From positions 1 to 64,000 of the forward strand of contig NZ_JACLAL010000005.1 in NCBI RefSeq assembly GCF_014280875.1: a DNA stretch of 64,000 bases, read 5' to 3'. The position numbers and the translations under genes were made by a program. The notes beneath the pieces are model-generated. The model did no database searches. It worked only from the letters and a program-made list of their open reading frames with translations, and had not been told where the DNA came from. Every line of letters begins with the position of its first letter. Within the stretch, counting starts at the first letter, position 1. Below are positions 39,058 through 47,948 of this stretch, in pieces. This DNA is from Paenirhizobium daejeonense (GTDB lineage: Bacteria; Pseudomonadota; Alphaproteobacteria; Rhizobiales; Rhizobiaceae).

Positions 39058-39495
39058 TCAGTCTTCCTTGCCGTTTCTTTCTGCAAGCTTCTCGCCCGTG
39101 CGTTCGTGCAGCGCGATGACATCTGGCGTCAAGGCATCAGCGAAATCGGAAAGCTCGTAGACGGGGCGGATCTCGATCTCGCTCGGCCCGGGCATCGGGT
39201 TCGGACAGCGCTTCACCCATTCGACGGCTTCGTCCATGTCTTTGACCTCCCAGAGCCAGTAACCGGCGACGAGTTCCCTCGTTTCGGCAAAGGGGCCGTC
39301 GATCACCCGGCGGCTTGCGCCATCGAACGCGATCCGTTTGCCCTTGGACGAGGGCTTCAACCCATCGCCACCGAGCATGATGCCGGCACTGACCAGTTCC
39401 TCATTGAACTTCCCCATCGCCTCGCCCAGCTCGTTGGAAGGCATGATGCCCGCTTCGCTATCTTCCGTTGCCTTGACGAATACCACTACACGCAT
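39058..39495 (-). CDS. DGPF/YCII-domain protein of the ECF42 operon
   Basis: A 145-aa protein of the YCII-related family; it contains the signature D-G-P-F followed by AETRELVAGYWLWEV, and begins MRVVVFVKATEDSEAG. Proteins of this type are the standing genomic partners of ECF42 sigma factors and are among their target genes; their biochemical role is not established. It is the first gene of the operon DGPF-VOC-ECF42, preceded by a candidate ECF42 promoter at 39554-39581. AGGAGAA lies before the ATG. Confidence 0.92.
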   Translation of the reverse strand: MRVVVFVKATEDSEAGIMPSNELGEAMGKFNEELVSAGIMLGGDGLKPSSKGKRIAFDGASRRVIDGPFAETRELVAGYWLWEVKDMDEAVEWVKRCPNPMPGPSEIEIRPVYELSDFADALTPDVIALHERTGEKLAERNGKED

Positions 39496-39553
39496 CGTTC
39501 ATTCTCCTCTTGTGAGTTGCACACGGCTTCTTCCACCCGGGTGCGTGATCTTA

Positions 39554-39581
39554 CGACGAATGAAAGACGACGGAATCGACA
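39554..39581 (-). promoter_or_regulatory. Candidate ECF42-dependent promoter
   Basis: On the minus strand TGTCGA (39581-39576), a 17-bp spacer and CGTCG (39558-39554). This agrees with the ECF42 target consensus as I remember it (TGTCGA with CG(A/T)C). It would start transcription about 50 bases before the DGPF gene, implying autoregulation of the operon. Confidence 0.55.
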
Positions 39582-39756
39582 AGGGCATGAAATTTCTTTC
39601 GTCATGCATCGAAACATCTGCCTGGAAGCTGTTGGCAACCGGTCCGCGAGGGAGCAATTCCGGCGGTTTGGCGAAGCAAATAATCTTCACGCCTCGCAAT
39701 ACAACGTTTCTCCAGGGCTGACAAAAGGCGGAATCACGCAGATGTGAATGCTGGAG

Positions 39757-39775
39757 ATTGAACGGACTGTTCAAT
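39757..39775. promoter_or_regulatory. Inverted repeat, possible operator
   Basis: ATTGAAC-GGACT-GTTCAAT is a perfect 7-bp inverted repeat with a 5-bp centre. It lies 27 bp upstream of the FNR-type box. No regulator for it is obvious in the window. Confidence 0.4.
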
Positions 39776-39801
39776 TTCAAGGGCGATTTTAGCGCTTTGA
39801 A

Positions 39802-39817
39802 CTTGACCTGAGTCAAG
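39802..39817 (+). promoter_or_regulatory. FNR/FixK/NNR-type box upstream of the DoxX gene
   Basis: CTTGAC-CTGA-GTCAAG, a perfect 6-bp palindrome, fits the TTGAN6TCAA pattern of Crp/Fnr-family regulators. Its centre (39809.5) would be at about -41.5 for a transcript start near 39851, with TACCTT (39839-39844) as -10; that is the standard class II activator geometry. Confidence 0.55.
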
Positions 39818-39866
39818 CGTTTTTCGCCAGCCGAGCCTACCTTCCAACCATTGCAACGAGCAAAAT

Positions 39867-40454
39867 ATGAGGCTTGAAATGTCTATTGAAGTCTTTGATA
39901 ATAAAAAAGAAAGGCTATTTATTTCGGCGCTGGGGCCGTTCTATGACAAGGTAGCCCAGCCAATGGCTTGGGCCATATTCCGGATCGCCGTCGGCGGTAT
40001 CCTGGTTCTGGAAGGCTGGCCAAAGATCACGGCGCCCTTGGGGCAGGTCGGTTTCGTTGAAAATCTGGGCTTTTATCCCGGCTGGCTGTGGTCGCCGATG
40101 CTGGCGGTCATGCAGTTCTTCGGGGGGATGCTGCTGGTTGTCGGCCTTTTCACCAGGCCGGCGGCATTGGCGAATGCGGTCATGCTGGGCGTGACGCTCT
40201 ATTTTCACATCAGTCATCCGTTCGGGCATGCGTTCCTGACACCTGAGGGCATTGAAGCGCTGAAGGCCGGCAGTACCTTCTTCACCGATCCCGCCAAGGT
40301 TCGCCTGGCCGATGGTGGCGTGAAGTTTCTGGAGTTGGTTCAGGGAAAAGCCGAATATGCTTCTCTTTACTGGATGGGCGGCGCATTTCTCTATGCCGCT
40401 TTCGGCGGTGGTTATCTGTCGCTGGATCGCTTGCTCCTCAAGAAGCAATTCTGA
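39867..40454 (+). CDS. DoxX family integral membrane protein
   Basis: A 195-aa membrane protein with four hydrophobic spans: about residues 34-52, 77-97, 100-118 and 166-186. The sequence AIFRIAVGGILVLEGWPKI, then MQFFGGMLLVVGLFTRPAALANAVML, is typical of the DoxX family. Members are linked to respiratory quinone use and, in some bacteria, to oxidative stress; the function of this one is not fixed. Two starts are possible: 39867 and 39879 (MSIEVFDN), the latter with GAGG better placed. An FNR-type box lies upstream, suggesting induction at low oxygen. Confidence 0.88.
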   Translation: MRLEMSIEVFDNKKERLFISALGPFYDKVAQPMAWAIFRIAVGGILVLEGWPKITAPLGQVGFVENLGFYPGWLWSPMLAVMQFFGGMLLVVGLFTRPAALANAVMLGVTLYFHISHPFGHAFLTPEGIEALKAGSTFFTDPAKVRLADGGVKFLELVQGKAEYASLYWMGGAFLYAAFGGGYLSLDRLLLKKQF

Positions 40455-40526
40455 TCTGCGCTGCCTGAGAGGGATGGTTTGGGGCTTGTCCGCAAGGACA
40501 AGCCCTTTTCCGTTGTCGAGGTTCTG

Positions 40527-41180
40527 TCAGGCGCCGGCGGAACGCGGCGGGCGTACGCCGGCGCCCTTCCTGCTCCGTTTCCAGTCCATGATGTGCCGTC
40601 GGATGATGCGATAGGCTAGCAGCAGCGTTACTGCGCCAAGATAGAGGGCCGGTTCGGCCGTAATAGCCTTCAACGACAGGGCGTAATGCAAAACGGCCGC
40701 GGCCGCGATTACGTAGACAAGTTTATGCAGTGTGTTCCAGCGGCTTCCGAGCCTGCGGATCGACCATTTGTTCGAGGTTAGCGCCAGCGGGATGATCATG
40801 AGAAGCGCCGCCATGCCGAGCATGATGTAGGGTCGCTTGGCGATGTCGCCGAGGATCGATGAGAAGATCAATCCCCGGTCGAGCGTCAGGTAGACGGTGA
40901 AGTGGGCCAGCACATAATAGAAGGCTAGCAACCCCAGTGCTCGCCTGTAGCTAATTAGGTTAATGCCTAATAGGTCGCGAACTGGTGTGACCAGAAGGCC
41001 GAGGCAGAGGAAGCGCAGGGCCCAGAGGCCGAGCATGTGTTCGAAGGCGCGTACCGGGTCGGCTCCCAGCCCGCCATAGATGCCGAGATAGAAGGCATAG
41101 AGACCGGGAACAAGGCCGATGGCATAAAGCGCCCAGACGGACGCCGGTTTCAACCGGGCGGAAACTACCGATGTGGCCAT
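40527..41180 (-). CDS. msrQ: Haem-containing membrane subunit MsrQ
   Basis: MsrQ is the b-type haem membrane protein that passes electrons from the respiratory chain to MsrP. The 217-aa protein has about six hydrophobic spans and the ferric-reductase-like core: MLGLWALRFLCLGLLVTP, SYRRALGLLAFYYVLAHFTVYL and SRWNTLHKLVYVIAAAAVLHYAL, whose histidines (in ALAHF- and LHKLVY-type contexts) are the likely haem ligands. The gene ends one base downstream of msrP, so the two form an operon. Confidence 0.94.
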   Translation of the reverse strand: MATSVVSARLKPASVWALYAIGLVPGLYAFYLGIYGGLGADPVRAFEHMLGLWALRFLCLGLLVTPVRDLLGINLISYRRALGLLAFYYVLAHFTVYLTLDRGLIFSSILGDIAKRPYIMLGMAALLMIIPLALTSNKWSIRRLGSRWNTLHKLVYVIAAAAVLHYALSLKAITAEPALYLGAVTLLLAYRIIRRHIMDWKRSRKGAGVRPPRSAGA

Positions 41181-41181
41181 G

Positions 41182-42129
41182 TCAGAAGAACTTCGTCAGG
41201 TCCATGCCGGAATAGAGACCGGCGACCTCATCGGCATAGCCGTTGAAGGGCAGGGTGTTGATCCTCGCGCCACCGAACAGGCCTTCAGCCTCCCCGATCC
41301 GGCGTTCAGTCGCCTGGCTCCAGCGCGGGTGGTCGACCTCAGGATTCACATTGGCGTAGAAGCCATATTCGTTGGAGGCGGCGAGGTTCCAGGTGCAGGG
41401 TGGTTGCTTCTCCGTCAGGGTGATCTTCACGATCGACTTGATGCCCTTGAAGCCGTACTTCCACGGCGTGACGAGCCTCAGCGGCGCGCCGTTCTGATTG
41501 GGCAGCGTCTCGCCGTAAAGACCGGTGGCGAGGATCGCCAGCGGATGACGCGCTTCGTCGAGGCGCAAGCCATCGACATAGGGCCACGGCAGGGGCTGGA
41601 AGAAACCGCTCTGTCCCGGCATTTCCTTCGGCCTGACCACGGTTTCGAAGGCGACATATTTCGCGCTGCCAAGCGGCTCGACCCGGTCCAGCAGGGCGGA
41701 AAGTGGGAAGCCGATCCACGGGATCACCATCGACCACGCCTCGACGCAGCGCATCCGGTAGACGCGCTCTTCCATGACGAAGTCCTTCATGATCGTTTCG
41801 ATGTCGATGGTTTGCGGCTTGGCGACAAGCCCGCCGATCTCGACCGTCCATGGATGCGGCTTGAAGTCGCCGGAGTTGGCGGCGGGATCGGCCTTGCCCG
41901 TCCCGAATTCATAGAAGTTGTTGTAGGTCGTGGCGTCCTGCTTGGTGGTCAGTTTCTCGGTCAGCGTGTATTTGCCCGGCTTGGCTTCGAGCGCGGCCGC
42001 GTAAGCTTCAGGCGCTGCGGCCATCGCCAGCCCTGCCGCGGTAGCGCCGAGGAAGGTGCGTCGGTTCAGGTAGAGTTTCTGGGGCGTGATTTCGGAGCTT
42101 GCAATGTGCGGGGGGCGGTAGCTTGGCAT
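41182..42129 (-). CDS. msrP: Periplasmic methionine sulfoxide reductase MsrP (molybdopterin)
   Basis: MsrP repairs oxidised methionine in periplasmic proteins. The 315-aa protein has a Tat signal (NRRTFLG at residues 22-28, then a hydrophobic stretch ending AYA), which suits export of a folded molybdopterin enzyme. Cys128, in the context RMRCVEAWS, is the expected molybdenum ligand. The family pattern [18 protein letters not shown] and [20 protein letters not shown] is intact. It forms an operon with msrQ, one base apart, and needs the Tat pathway and a molybdenum cofactor made elsewhere. Confidence 0.96.
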   Translation of the reverse strand: MPSYRPPHIASSEITPQKLYLNRRTFLGATAAGLAMAAAPEAYAAALEAKPGKYTLTEKLTTKQDATTYNNFYEFGTGKADPAANSGDFKPHPWTVEIGGLVAKPQTIDIETIMKDFVMEERVYRMRCVEAWSMVIPWIGFPLSALLDRVEPLGSAKYVAFETVVRPKEMPGQSGFFQPLPWPYVDGLRLDEARHPLAILATGLYGETLPNQNGAPLRLVTPWKYGFKGIKSIVKITLTEKQPPCTWNLAASNEYGFYANVNPEVDHPRWSQATERRIGEAEGLFGGARINTLPFNGYADEVAGLYSGMDLTKFF

Positions 42130-42333
42130 GATGCGGGTCCTTCGCTTTGACCATCGGCGTTCATTTTAGCACTACGTTGCGCCGCGCATTAGAGTTTCAT
42201 GTGACTGAAAATAATCTCGCTCGGCACATTTTCGTGTTCGCCCCGTGACTGGAGGCCCCGCGGCTTCATGTTTTGTCGCCGCCGCTGGGGATGACCTTCG
42301 GGTGCTATGTGGAATGCTGATGGGGGCGGGAGG

Positions 42334-42822
42334 TTACCAGCTCCAGCTCTGTCCGGCGCTCGTGCGGCAGGGCCACTGCACGATCGCGATGCCAGGGCGG
42401 CGGACGGAATTGGGAACGTTCAGGCAAAGATTGCTCTTCACATTGGCGAGAGAATTGCCGCTGCTCGACGGCGCGATGCGCCAGAGCTGGTCAGCGGTGT
42501 CGTTGCAGGTGGCCTGAATGACCGGGGTGCCGTTTGCGCGACTGCCGCCGCGAACGTCTAGGCACATGCTGCTGTTCTTGTTGACGATGCGGTAGCCGTT
42601 ATCGGTCTGCTCGATGCGCCAGAGCCGGCTGTCGCCGTCCTTGCATTCCGACTGGACGATGCCCGCTCCCTCCGCCTGACTTTCCTGCGATATGTCGAGG
42701 CACAATCCGCTGGCGCCATTCTTGATGGCTACGGGATCTTTCGGGAGGTCTTCGGCAAGTGCGGCGCCCGCGCCAAGAACGGCGGCGAGGCAAAGAGCAA
42801 TCGGTTTCCTGATACCTGTCAT
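42334..42822 (-). CDS. Secreted ricin-type beta-trefoil lectin-like protein
   Basis: A 162-aa protein with a Sec signal peptide (about residues 1-23, ending ALA before EDLP). The mature part is a single ricin-type trefoil of three repeats, each with a C-L-D or C-L-N segment and a QxW-type ending: GLCLDISQES...RLWRIE, SMCLDVRGGS...QLWRIA and NLCLNVPNSV...QSWSW. Such domains bind sugars, usually galactose-type, but ligand choice cannot be read here. There is no enzymatic domain attached, so it may act as a surface or extracellular lectin. It is monocistronic between msrPQ and ilvD. Confidence 0.9.
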   Translation of the reverse strand: MTGIRKPIALCLAAVLGAGAALAEDLPKDPVAIKNGASGLCLDISQESQAEGAGIVQSECKDGDSRLWRIEQTDNGYRIVNKNSSMCLDVRGGSRANGTPVIQATCNDTADQLWRIAPSSSGNSLANVKSNLCLNVPNSVRRPGIAIVQWPCRTSAGQSWSW

Positions 42823-43045
42823 GAGGATAACTTCTCCGGCCGGGATAAATTTGATAATGTGAATATGGGCAGTTCAAGTTCCGTGCCTGCGGTCGCAGGC
42901 GGGGAAACGCTTGCGCGAGTGTTGGAAGTGAACCGTACCACTTTTTCGGCTTGTGATAGTGTCGTTCCGCGGGAAATCGGCTAGAAGAGACGCCCAAAGT
43001 CCTGCCGGTGGCAGTTTTTCATAGAAACAAGCAAGAGACCACAAG

Positions 43046-44881
43046 ATGCCAGCCTATCGTTCAAGAACCACGACCCATGGCCGCAACATGGCCGGTGCGC
43101 GCGGCCTTTGGCGCGCCACGGGCATGAAGGACGGCGATTTCGGCAAGCCGATCATTGCCGTGGTGAATTCGTTCACCCAGTTCGTTCCGGGTCACGTGCA
43201 CCTGAAGGACCTCGGCCAGCTCGTAGCCCGCGAGATTGAGGCCGCCGGTGGCGTTGCCAAGGAATTCAACACGATCGCTGTGGACGACGGCATCGCCATG
43301 GGTCATGACGGCATGCTCTATTCGCTGCCCTCGCGCGAACTCATTGCCGATTCTGTCGAGTACATGGTCAATGCCCATTGCGCCGACGCCATGGTCTGCA
43401 TTTCCAATTGCGACAAGATCACTCCCGGCATGCTGATGGCGGCACTGCGCCTCAATATCCCTGTGGTCTTCGTTTCCGGTGGTCCGATGGAAGCCGGTAA
43501 GGTCGTGCTGCACGGCAAGAAGCATGCGCTCGATCTCGTCGACGCCATGGTCGCCGCGGCCGATGACAAGGTGTCCGACGAAGACGTTCAGGCCATCGAA
43601 CGTTCGGCCTGCCCGACCTGCGGCTCCTGCTCGGGCATGTTCACAGCCAATTCCATGAACTGTCTGACTGAAGCACTCGGTCTCTCGCTGCCGGGCAACG
43701 GCTCCACGCTCGCCACCCATGGCGATCGCAAACGGCTTTTCGTTGAGGCAGGCCACCTGATCGTTGATCTCGCTCGCCGCTATTACGAGCAGGATGACGT
43801 CAACGCGCTGCCGCGCACCATCGCTTCCAAGGCTGCCTTCGAGAACGCCATGGCGCTCGACATCGCCATGGGCGGTTCCACCAATACGGTGCTGCATATT
43901 CTGGCCGCCGCTCATGAAGCGGAAGTCGATTTCACTCTTGACGATATCGATCGTCTCTCGCGCAAGGTTCCGTGCCTGTCGAAGGTCGCTCCTGCCAAGA
44001 ACGATGTTCACATGGAAGACGTGCATCGCGCCGGCGGCATCATGCGCATCCTTGGCGAACTCGACCGCGGCAACCTCATCAATCGCGATTGCCCGACGGT
44101 TCATGCTGCAACGCTTGGCGATGCTATCGACCGTTGGGACATCACCCGCACCAATTCCGAGGCTGTCCGCGATTTCTTCAAGGCGGCGCCCGGCGGTGTT
44201 CCGACCCAGGTCGCCTTCTCGCAGAATGCCCGCTGGGAAGATCTGGATATCGATGGCGAAACCGGTGTCATCCGTTCGGTCGAGCATCCCTTCTCCAAGG
44301 ATGGCGGTCTCGCTGTCCTGCGGGGCAACATCGCGGTCGACGGCTGCATCGTGAAGACGGCTGGCGTTGACGAGTCGATCCTGAAGTTCACTGGCCCGGC
44401 CGTCGTGTTCGAGAGCCAGGACGCTGCCGTCAAGGGCATCCTCAACAACGAGGTCAAGGCCGGCGACGTCGTGGTCATTCGCTACGAAGGTCCGAAGGGC
44501 GGCCCCGGCATGCAGGAAATGCTCTATCCGACGAGCTACCTGAAGTCGAAGGGCCTCGGCAAGGCCTGCGCGCTGATCACCGACGGCCGCTTCTCCGGCG
44601 GCACCTCGGGTCTCTCCATCGGCCACGTTTCGCCGGAAGCCGCAAACGGCGGCACCATCGGCCTCGTCCGCGCGGGCGATACTATCGAGATCGATATCCC
44701 GAACCGGACGATCAAGCTGATGGTGGAAGAGGGCGAACTGGCAAACCGTCGCGCAGCTCAGGACAAGGCCGGCTGGAAGCCGGAACATCCCCGCAAGCGC
44801 AACGTCACCACCGCGCTCAAGGCCTACGCAGCCTTTGCAAGCTCGGCCGACAACGGCGCTGTGCGCATCCTGCCGGAATAA
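43046..44881 (+). CDS. ilvD: Dihydroxy-acid dehydratase
   Basis: IlvD removes water from 2,3-dihydroxy acids in the third step of valine and isoleucine synthesis (and pantothenate). The 611-aa protein begins [27 protein letters not shown]. It carries the Fe-S cluster cysteines, in the contexts [12 protein letters not shown] and [24 protein letters not shown], and the C-terminal [13 protein letters not shown]. Length is normal. It is the only biosynthetic gene in this section; a hairpin terminator follows. Confidence 0.98.
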   Translation: MPAYRSRTTTHGRNMAGARGLWRATGMKDGDFGKPIIAVVNSFTQFVPGHVHLKDLGQLVAREIEAAGGVAKEFNTIAVDDGIAMGHDGMLYSLPSRELIADSVEYMVNAHCADAMVCISNCDKITPGMLMAALRLNIPVVFVSGGPMEAGKVVLHGKKHALDLVDAMVAAADDKVSDEDVQAIERSACPTCGSCSGMFTANSMNCLTEALGLSLPGNGSTLATHGDRKRLFVEAGHLIVDLARRYYEQDDVNALPRTIASKAAFENAMALDIAMGGSTNTVLHILAAAHEAEVDFTLDDIDRLSRKVPCLSKVAPAKNDVHMEDVHRAGGIMRILGELDRGNLINRDCPTVHAATLGDAIDRWDITRTNSEAVRDFFKAAPGGVPTQVAFSQNARWEDLDIDGETGVIRSVEHPFSKDGGLAVLRGNIAVDGCIVKTAGVDESILKFTGPAVVFESQDAAVKGILNNEVKAGDVVVIRYEGPKGGPGMQEMLYPTSYLKSKGLGKACALITDGRFSGGTSGLSIGHVSPEAANGGTIGLVRAGDTIEIDIPNRTIKLMVEEGELANRRAAQDKAGWKPEHPRKRNVTTALKAYAAFASSADNGAVRILPE

Positions 44882-44909
44882 GACGAGCGCAAATACCGCT
44901 GAAATTAAG

Positions 44910-44945
44910 AACGCCGGTAACCAGTGTTGCCGGCGTTCGTGTTTT
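44910..44945 (+). terminator. Intrinsic terminator after ilvD
   Basis: AACGCCGG (44910-44917) pairs with CCGGCGTT (44930-44937) around a 12-base loop, followed by CGTGTTTT. It ends the ilvD transcript. Confidence 0.75.
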
Positions 44946-45071
44946 CTGAGTTTCGAACCCTCGACCTACTGAATAAGAATCAGTTGCTTCTTGCCGGCGT
45001 ATGGGCTGTGGCGTGCCTCTCTCGAAGAGGTGACGAACCGCTTGCTTGGTGTTGTGGCAGGTCGTTTTGTT

Positions 45072-45105
45072 CCCGATCCGGAGGGCCTTGTCATGCCGGA
45101 TCGGG
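45072..45105. promoter_or_regulatory. Hairpin downstream of the RTX gene
   Basis: CCCGATCCGG (45072-45081) pairs perfectly with CCGGATCGGG (45096-45105). It ends 10 bp beyond the stop of the minus-strand RTX gene. There is no T-run on either side, so termination is uncertain. Confidence 0.45.
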
Positions 45106-45115
45106 TAGGGCAGGC

Positions 45116-47449
45116 CTACAGCAATATGATGTGCCCGATATCGAAGTAGCTCTTGGCGGTAGGCAGATTGACCACCAACTCGGGGGCGTTTCCGCCGGTG
45201 CCATCACTGTCGTAATAGAGCTTGCCGGTTGTGTTGTTGTAGATCATCTGGGGGCCATCGATCGTGGCTGTCGTGCCGAATGTGAAGGCATCCTGGTCCA
45301 GCACTCCGTCGCCATCCTTGTCCAGCCCGGTGAAGAAGCGGCTTTCGAGTGCTATGCGGTCGTCGTCGCTGTAGTCCCAGACACTGTCGGCATTGTCCTT
45401 GCCGGCTTCCGCGAAGACGAAGGTATCGGCTCCGCCCTTGCCGTAGAGACTATCCACGCCGAGACCGCCGACGATGGTGTTGGAATGGCTGTTCCCGGTG
45501 ATGAGGTTTGCCGCGTCGTTGCCGAACACCGTTGCCTCTCCCGCCTCTTCCTTGAGACGTATGTTCTCGATCTCGTTATAGCCGCGCAAATCGACGCCGA
45601 CGTAAGCCCAGACGGAATCGATCCCGTCGTCCGTGTCGCCTGCCACTCGATCCATTTCATTGTTGAAAACGTAGGAGTCGTTGCCCGCGGACCCGTGAAA
45701 GATATCCGCTCCGGCTGATCCATAGAGCCATTCGGCGGCGGATGTGCCGTAGACGTGTGTCGAAGGCGTTTCGACCTCCGGCAACGGATCGGACAACTTT
45801 ACCTGCAGATTTGCCGCGGTGAAGGAGCTGGCCAACACGTTGTCGAGTGTTGCGAGTGTCGTCCAGCCATTGTCGCCATCGCGGGCCTGAACCAACGCGT
45901 CCGTGCCTGATTGCACCACCTGTATCAGACCTCCGGCAAGATAATCGCCCTGATCCCACCCAAGCCGGAGACCGAGCACGGAAACGTCTATCACGTCGCC
46001 GCCGTCACCGGTCTTGAAGTCGGCGATCAGATCTCCGCCTTCATTAAGCGCGTTATAGGCGAACCGGTCGCGCCCGTCGCCGCCCTCGAGGGTATCCGCA
46101 CCGGTGCCGCCCCAGAGATAGTCGTTGCCGCCTCCACCAAAGAGGGAGTCGAGACCATCTCCGCCGAGAAGCTTGTCATCTTGGCTGGTTCCGGTGAGCG
46201 TGTCGTCGTCTCCGACGACGTTCTCCTTGAGTGTCGTATTGATGAACTCGACCGCGCTGGGTGAGATACTGTAACCCTTGCCGTAGCTTTCGAAGCTGCT
46301 GTCAGTCACGACATTGCCGAGAGGCTTGCCGCTGATGATGAAGCTGTATTTGGTCGTCTCACGCAGCGTCAGATTGTCGACCGTCGCATTGCGTCCGTCG
46401 CCGTCACCATACTCGTAGAACTGTACGCCGTACGTGTTGCCGGCGCCTGCGCTGTCTGAAAATGTGTTGCCGATGCCCCGAAGGTCTCCGAACATCCGGG
46501 ATTCGAAGGCGAGCACATCGGTATAGGTCCCGTTGCGGCTTTCCGAGTGGAAGTCGTAGGCCGCGAGCGCTGCATCATAAACCACGGAGTTCGTCGCAAC
46601 GAGCTGGATGTCCGCCCCGTAGTTCGAGGTCGATGCCGCGTTTGTCGCGGTGCCCGTCGTATGAACGAGTACGCCGTGATTGACGTGTTCGGCGAAGAGG
46701 CCGTTGATCGAGGTGTTCAGCGAGGTGGCCGACTGGACGACGGAATGGACATATGAGCCGGAAACATCCGTCACCTCGGCATTGACGTTGTTGACCAGCG
46801 TTATGCCGTTTCCGGCATTTTGCACGCTGATATCGCTAATCGACGTGTCGGTTAGTGATCGCACCCGAAGCAGGGGTTGACCCGTGGTGACTTCGGCAAA
46901 TTGTCCGGCCACATGACCGTTCGTGATCGAGATGCTGCCTTCCGCATAGAGGCCTGCCCGGACGTTTGTCGTGTAGAGTTCCTGCTCTAGCAGCGAGCCG
47001 TCGAGGACAACCGTATTTCCGTCGATGGCGATGACCTGGGCTGCCTGACCGAGATTGGTGTAAAGGCCGTTGTCACTGCCATCGACATGGTCGCCGGGAA
47101 GCGCATCGTCCGAGACGACCTTCAGCCAACTCCCGACCTCAACCCCTTCCGGCAGGCTATCATAGGTAATGGTCGCATTCCCGGCAGTGTCTGTTCCGAG
47201 CGTCACGCCGTCGAGTGATCTTTCCTGCCCGTACACATCGATGGCGGCAAAGTTGCCGGTTGTCGTCAACGTACTGCCGTTGAGGTCGATTGTGATGTCC
47301 TGCGCATCAATGCGCACAACGATGGGTGTCGTGACGGTTATGTCGGCATTTTCGGGGAGGACCACGGTTCCTCCCGATGTCAGGCTCGCGATGGCTGTCG
47401 CGATGTCCTTGTCGGTGGCATTTTCCGGCAGATAGATCGTATCAGTCAT
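45116..47449 (-). CDS. RTX calcium-binding secreted protein with beta-helix domain
   Basis: A 777-aa acidic protein starting at MTDTIYLPENATDKDI (47449); the frame is open for seven more codons. It has no Sec signal, as expected for a type I secretion substrate. Residues about 1-430 form a parallel beta-helix, like polysaccharide lyases and hydrolases. Two groups of RTX nonapeptides (GGxGxD-type, about residues 432-480 and 590-690) and a hydrophobic C-terminus (FDIGHIILL) follow, the usual secretion signal region. An exopolysaccharide- or pectate-modifying enzyme, or a calcium-dependent adhesin, is possible. No type I secretion genes are adjacent. A CtrA-type site lies upstream. Confidence 0.85.
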   Translation of the reverse strand: MTDTIYLPENATDKDIATAIASLTSGGTVVLPENADITVTTPIVVRIDAQDITIDLNGSTLTTTGNFAAIDVYGQERSLDGVTLGTDTAGNATITYDSLPEGVEVGSWLKVVSDDALPGDHVDGSDNGLYTNLGQAAQVIAIDGNTVVLDGSLLEQELYTTNVRAGLYAEGSISITNGHVAGQFAEVTTGQPLLRVRSLTDTSISDISVQNAGNGITLVNNVNAEVTDVSGSYVHSVVQSATSLNTSINGLFAEHVNHGVLVHTTGTATNAASTSNYGADIQLVATNSVVYDAALAAYDFHSESRNGTYTDVLAFESRMFGDLRGIGNTFSDSAGAGNTYGVQFYEYGDGDGRNATVDNLTLRETTKYSFIISGKPLGNVVTDSSFESYGKGYSISPSAVEFINTTLKENVVGDDDTLTGTSQDDKLLGGDGLDSLFGGGGNDYLWGGTGADTLEGGDGRDRFAYNALNEGGDLIADFKTGDGGDVIDVSVLGLRLGWDQGDYLAGGLIQVVQSGTDALVQARDGDNGWTTLATLDNVLASSFTAANLQVKLSDPLPEVETPSTHVYGTSAAEWLYGSAGADIFHGSAGNDSYVFNNEMDRVAGDTDDGIDSVWAYVGVDLRGYNEIENIRLKEEAGEATVFGNDAANLITGNSHSNTIVGGLGVDSLYGKGGADTFVFAEAGKDNADSVWDYSDDDRIALESRFFTGLDKDGDGVLDQDAFTFGTTATIDGPQMIYNNTTGKLYYDSDGTGGNAPELVVNLPTAKSYFDIGHIILL

Positions 47450-47509
47450 GGTCTGGCCTCGATGTTGCACAGCCCCTGAACCCCATACTCTCCATCACGA
47501 TGGTCAAAT

Positions 47510-47525
47510 GTTAAGTAAGGGTTAA
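47510..47525 (-). promoter_or_regulatory. CtrA-type binding site upstream of the RTX gene
   Basis: On the minus strand TTAA-CCCTTAC-TTAAC is an exact match to the CtrA consensus (TTAA-N7-TTAAC). It lies 61 bp upstream of the RTX start. A GANTC site for the cell-cycle methylase CcrM (GACTC, 47530-47534) lies five bases further upstream. CtrA is the master cell-cycle regulator of alphaproteobacteria and GANTC methylation works with GcrA. Confidence 0.6.
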
Positions 47526-47594
47526 TTTTGACTCGACAATCTACCTATTGCGCCATGTTTCCAATATTTCGTCCATATGTAGATGTATTCGTAC

Positions 47595-47948
47595 TTACAG
47601 AGGTCTGCCGAGATTGTTGTAGGTGTTTTCGAGCTGCTTCATCCGCTCGTCATAGGCGTTGCGCAGGCATAGCGTATCGCCCTCACAGGCCTGCCGTTTC
47701 TTCAGCCATGCGGACTGCTGGTCCTGCAGTTCCCCGCGATTGCCCATGGCGAGCAGTCCTGCAATCAGCTCGAAGCTCGTCGCCATCTTCACGTCGAGAT
47801 CGTTGAGTGCACGGTTATCGCAGATGGCGCGTTCGTCGGCGGCAAGGTCCTTGCGGTCGCAGTCGAAGCTGGCAGCAAGGCTTGCGGTGGTGGCGGTCAG
47901 GAAACTGGCTGCAATAGTCAGGATCATGGCGGCGGTAACAGGGCGCAT
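47595..47948 (-). CDS. LprI-like secreted protein (DUF1311)
   Basis: A 117-aa protein with a Sec signal peptide (about residues 1-26). The mature part has four conserved Cys in the pattern FDCDRKDLAADERAICDNRALNDLDVKM...RQACEGDTLCLRNAYDERMKQL, the LprI-type fold (DUF1311) stabilised by two disulfides. LprI-type proteins bind and inhibit lysozyme in Mycobacterium, but most members have no assigned role. It is probably periplasmic. The gene lies between the RTX gene and a divergent protease gene. Confidence 0.83.
   Translation of the reverse strand: MRPVTAAMILTIAASFLTATTASLAASFDCDRKDLAADERAICDNRALNDLDVKMATSFELIAGLLAMGNRGELQDQQSAWLKKRQACEGDTLCLRNAYDERMKQLENTYNNLGRPL

Larger units (their letters stand above)
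39496..39866. other. 371-bp divergent regulatory region
   Basis: No convincing gene. It carries a candidate ECF42 promoter for the minus-strand operon (39554-39581), a perfect 7-bp inverted repeat (39757-39775) and an FNR/FixK-type box for the plus-strand DoxX gene (39802-39817). Confidence 0.65.

Noticed and set aside
39499..39816. 105-codon minus-strand frame between the DGPF gene and the DoxX gene
   Set aside because: It covers the regulatory sites on both sides, has no ribosome-binding site and no family-like pattern.
42130..42333. Spacer upstream of msrP examined for a HprSR- or CpxR-type direct repeat
   Set aside because: No repeated motif could be recognised.
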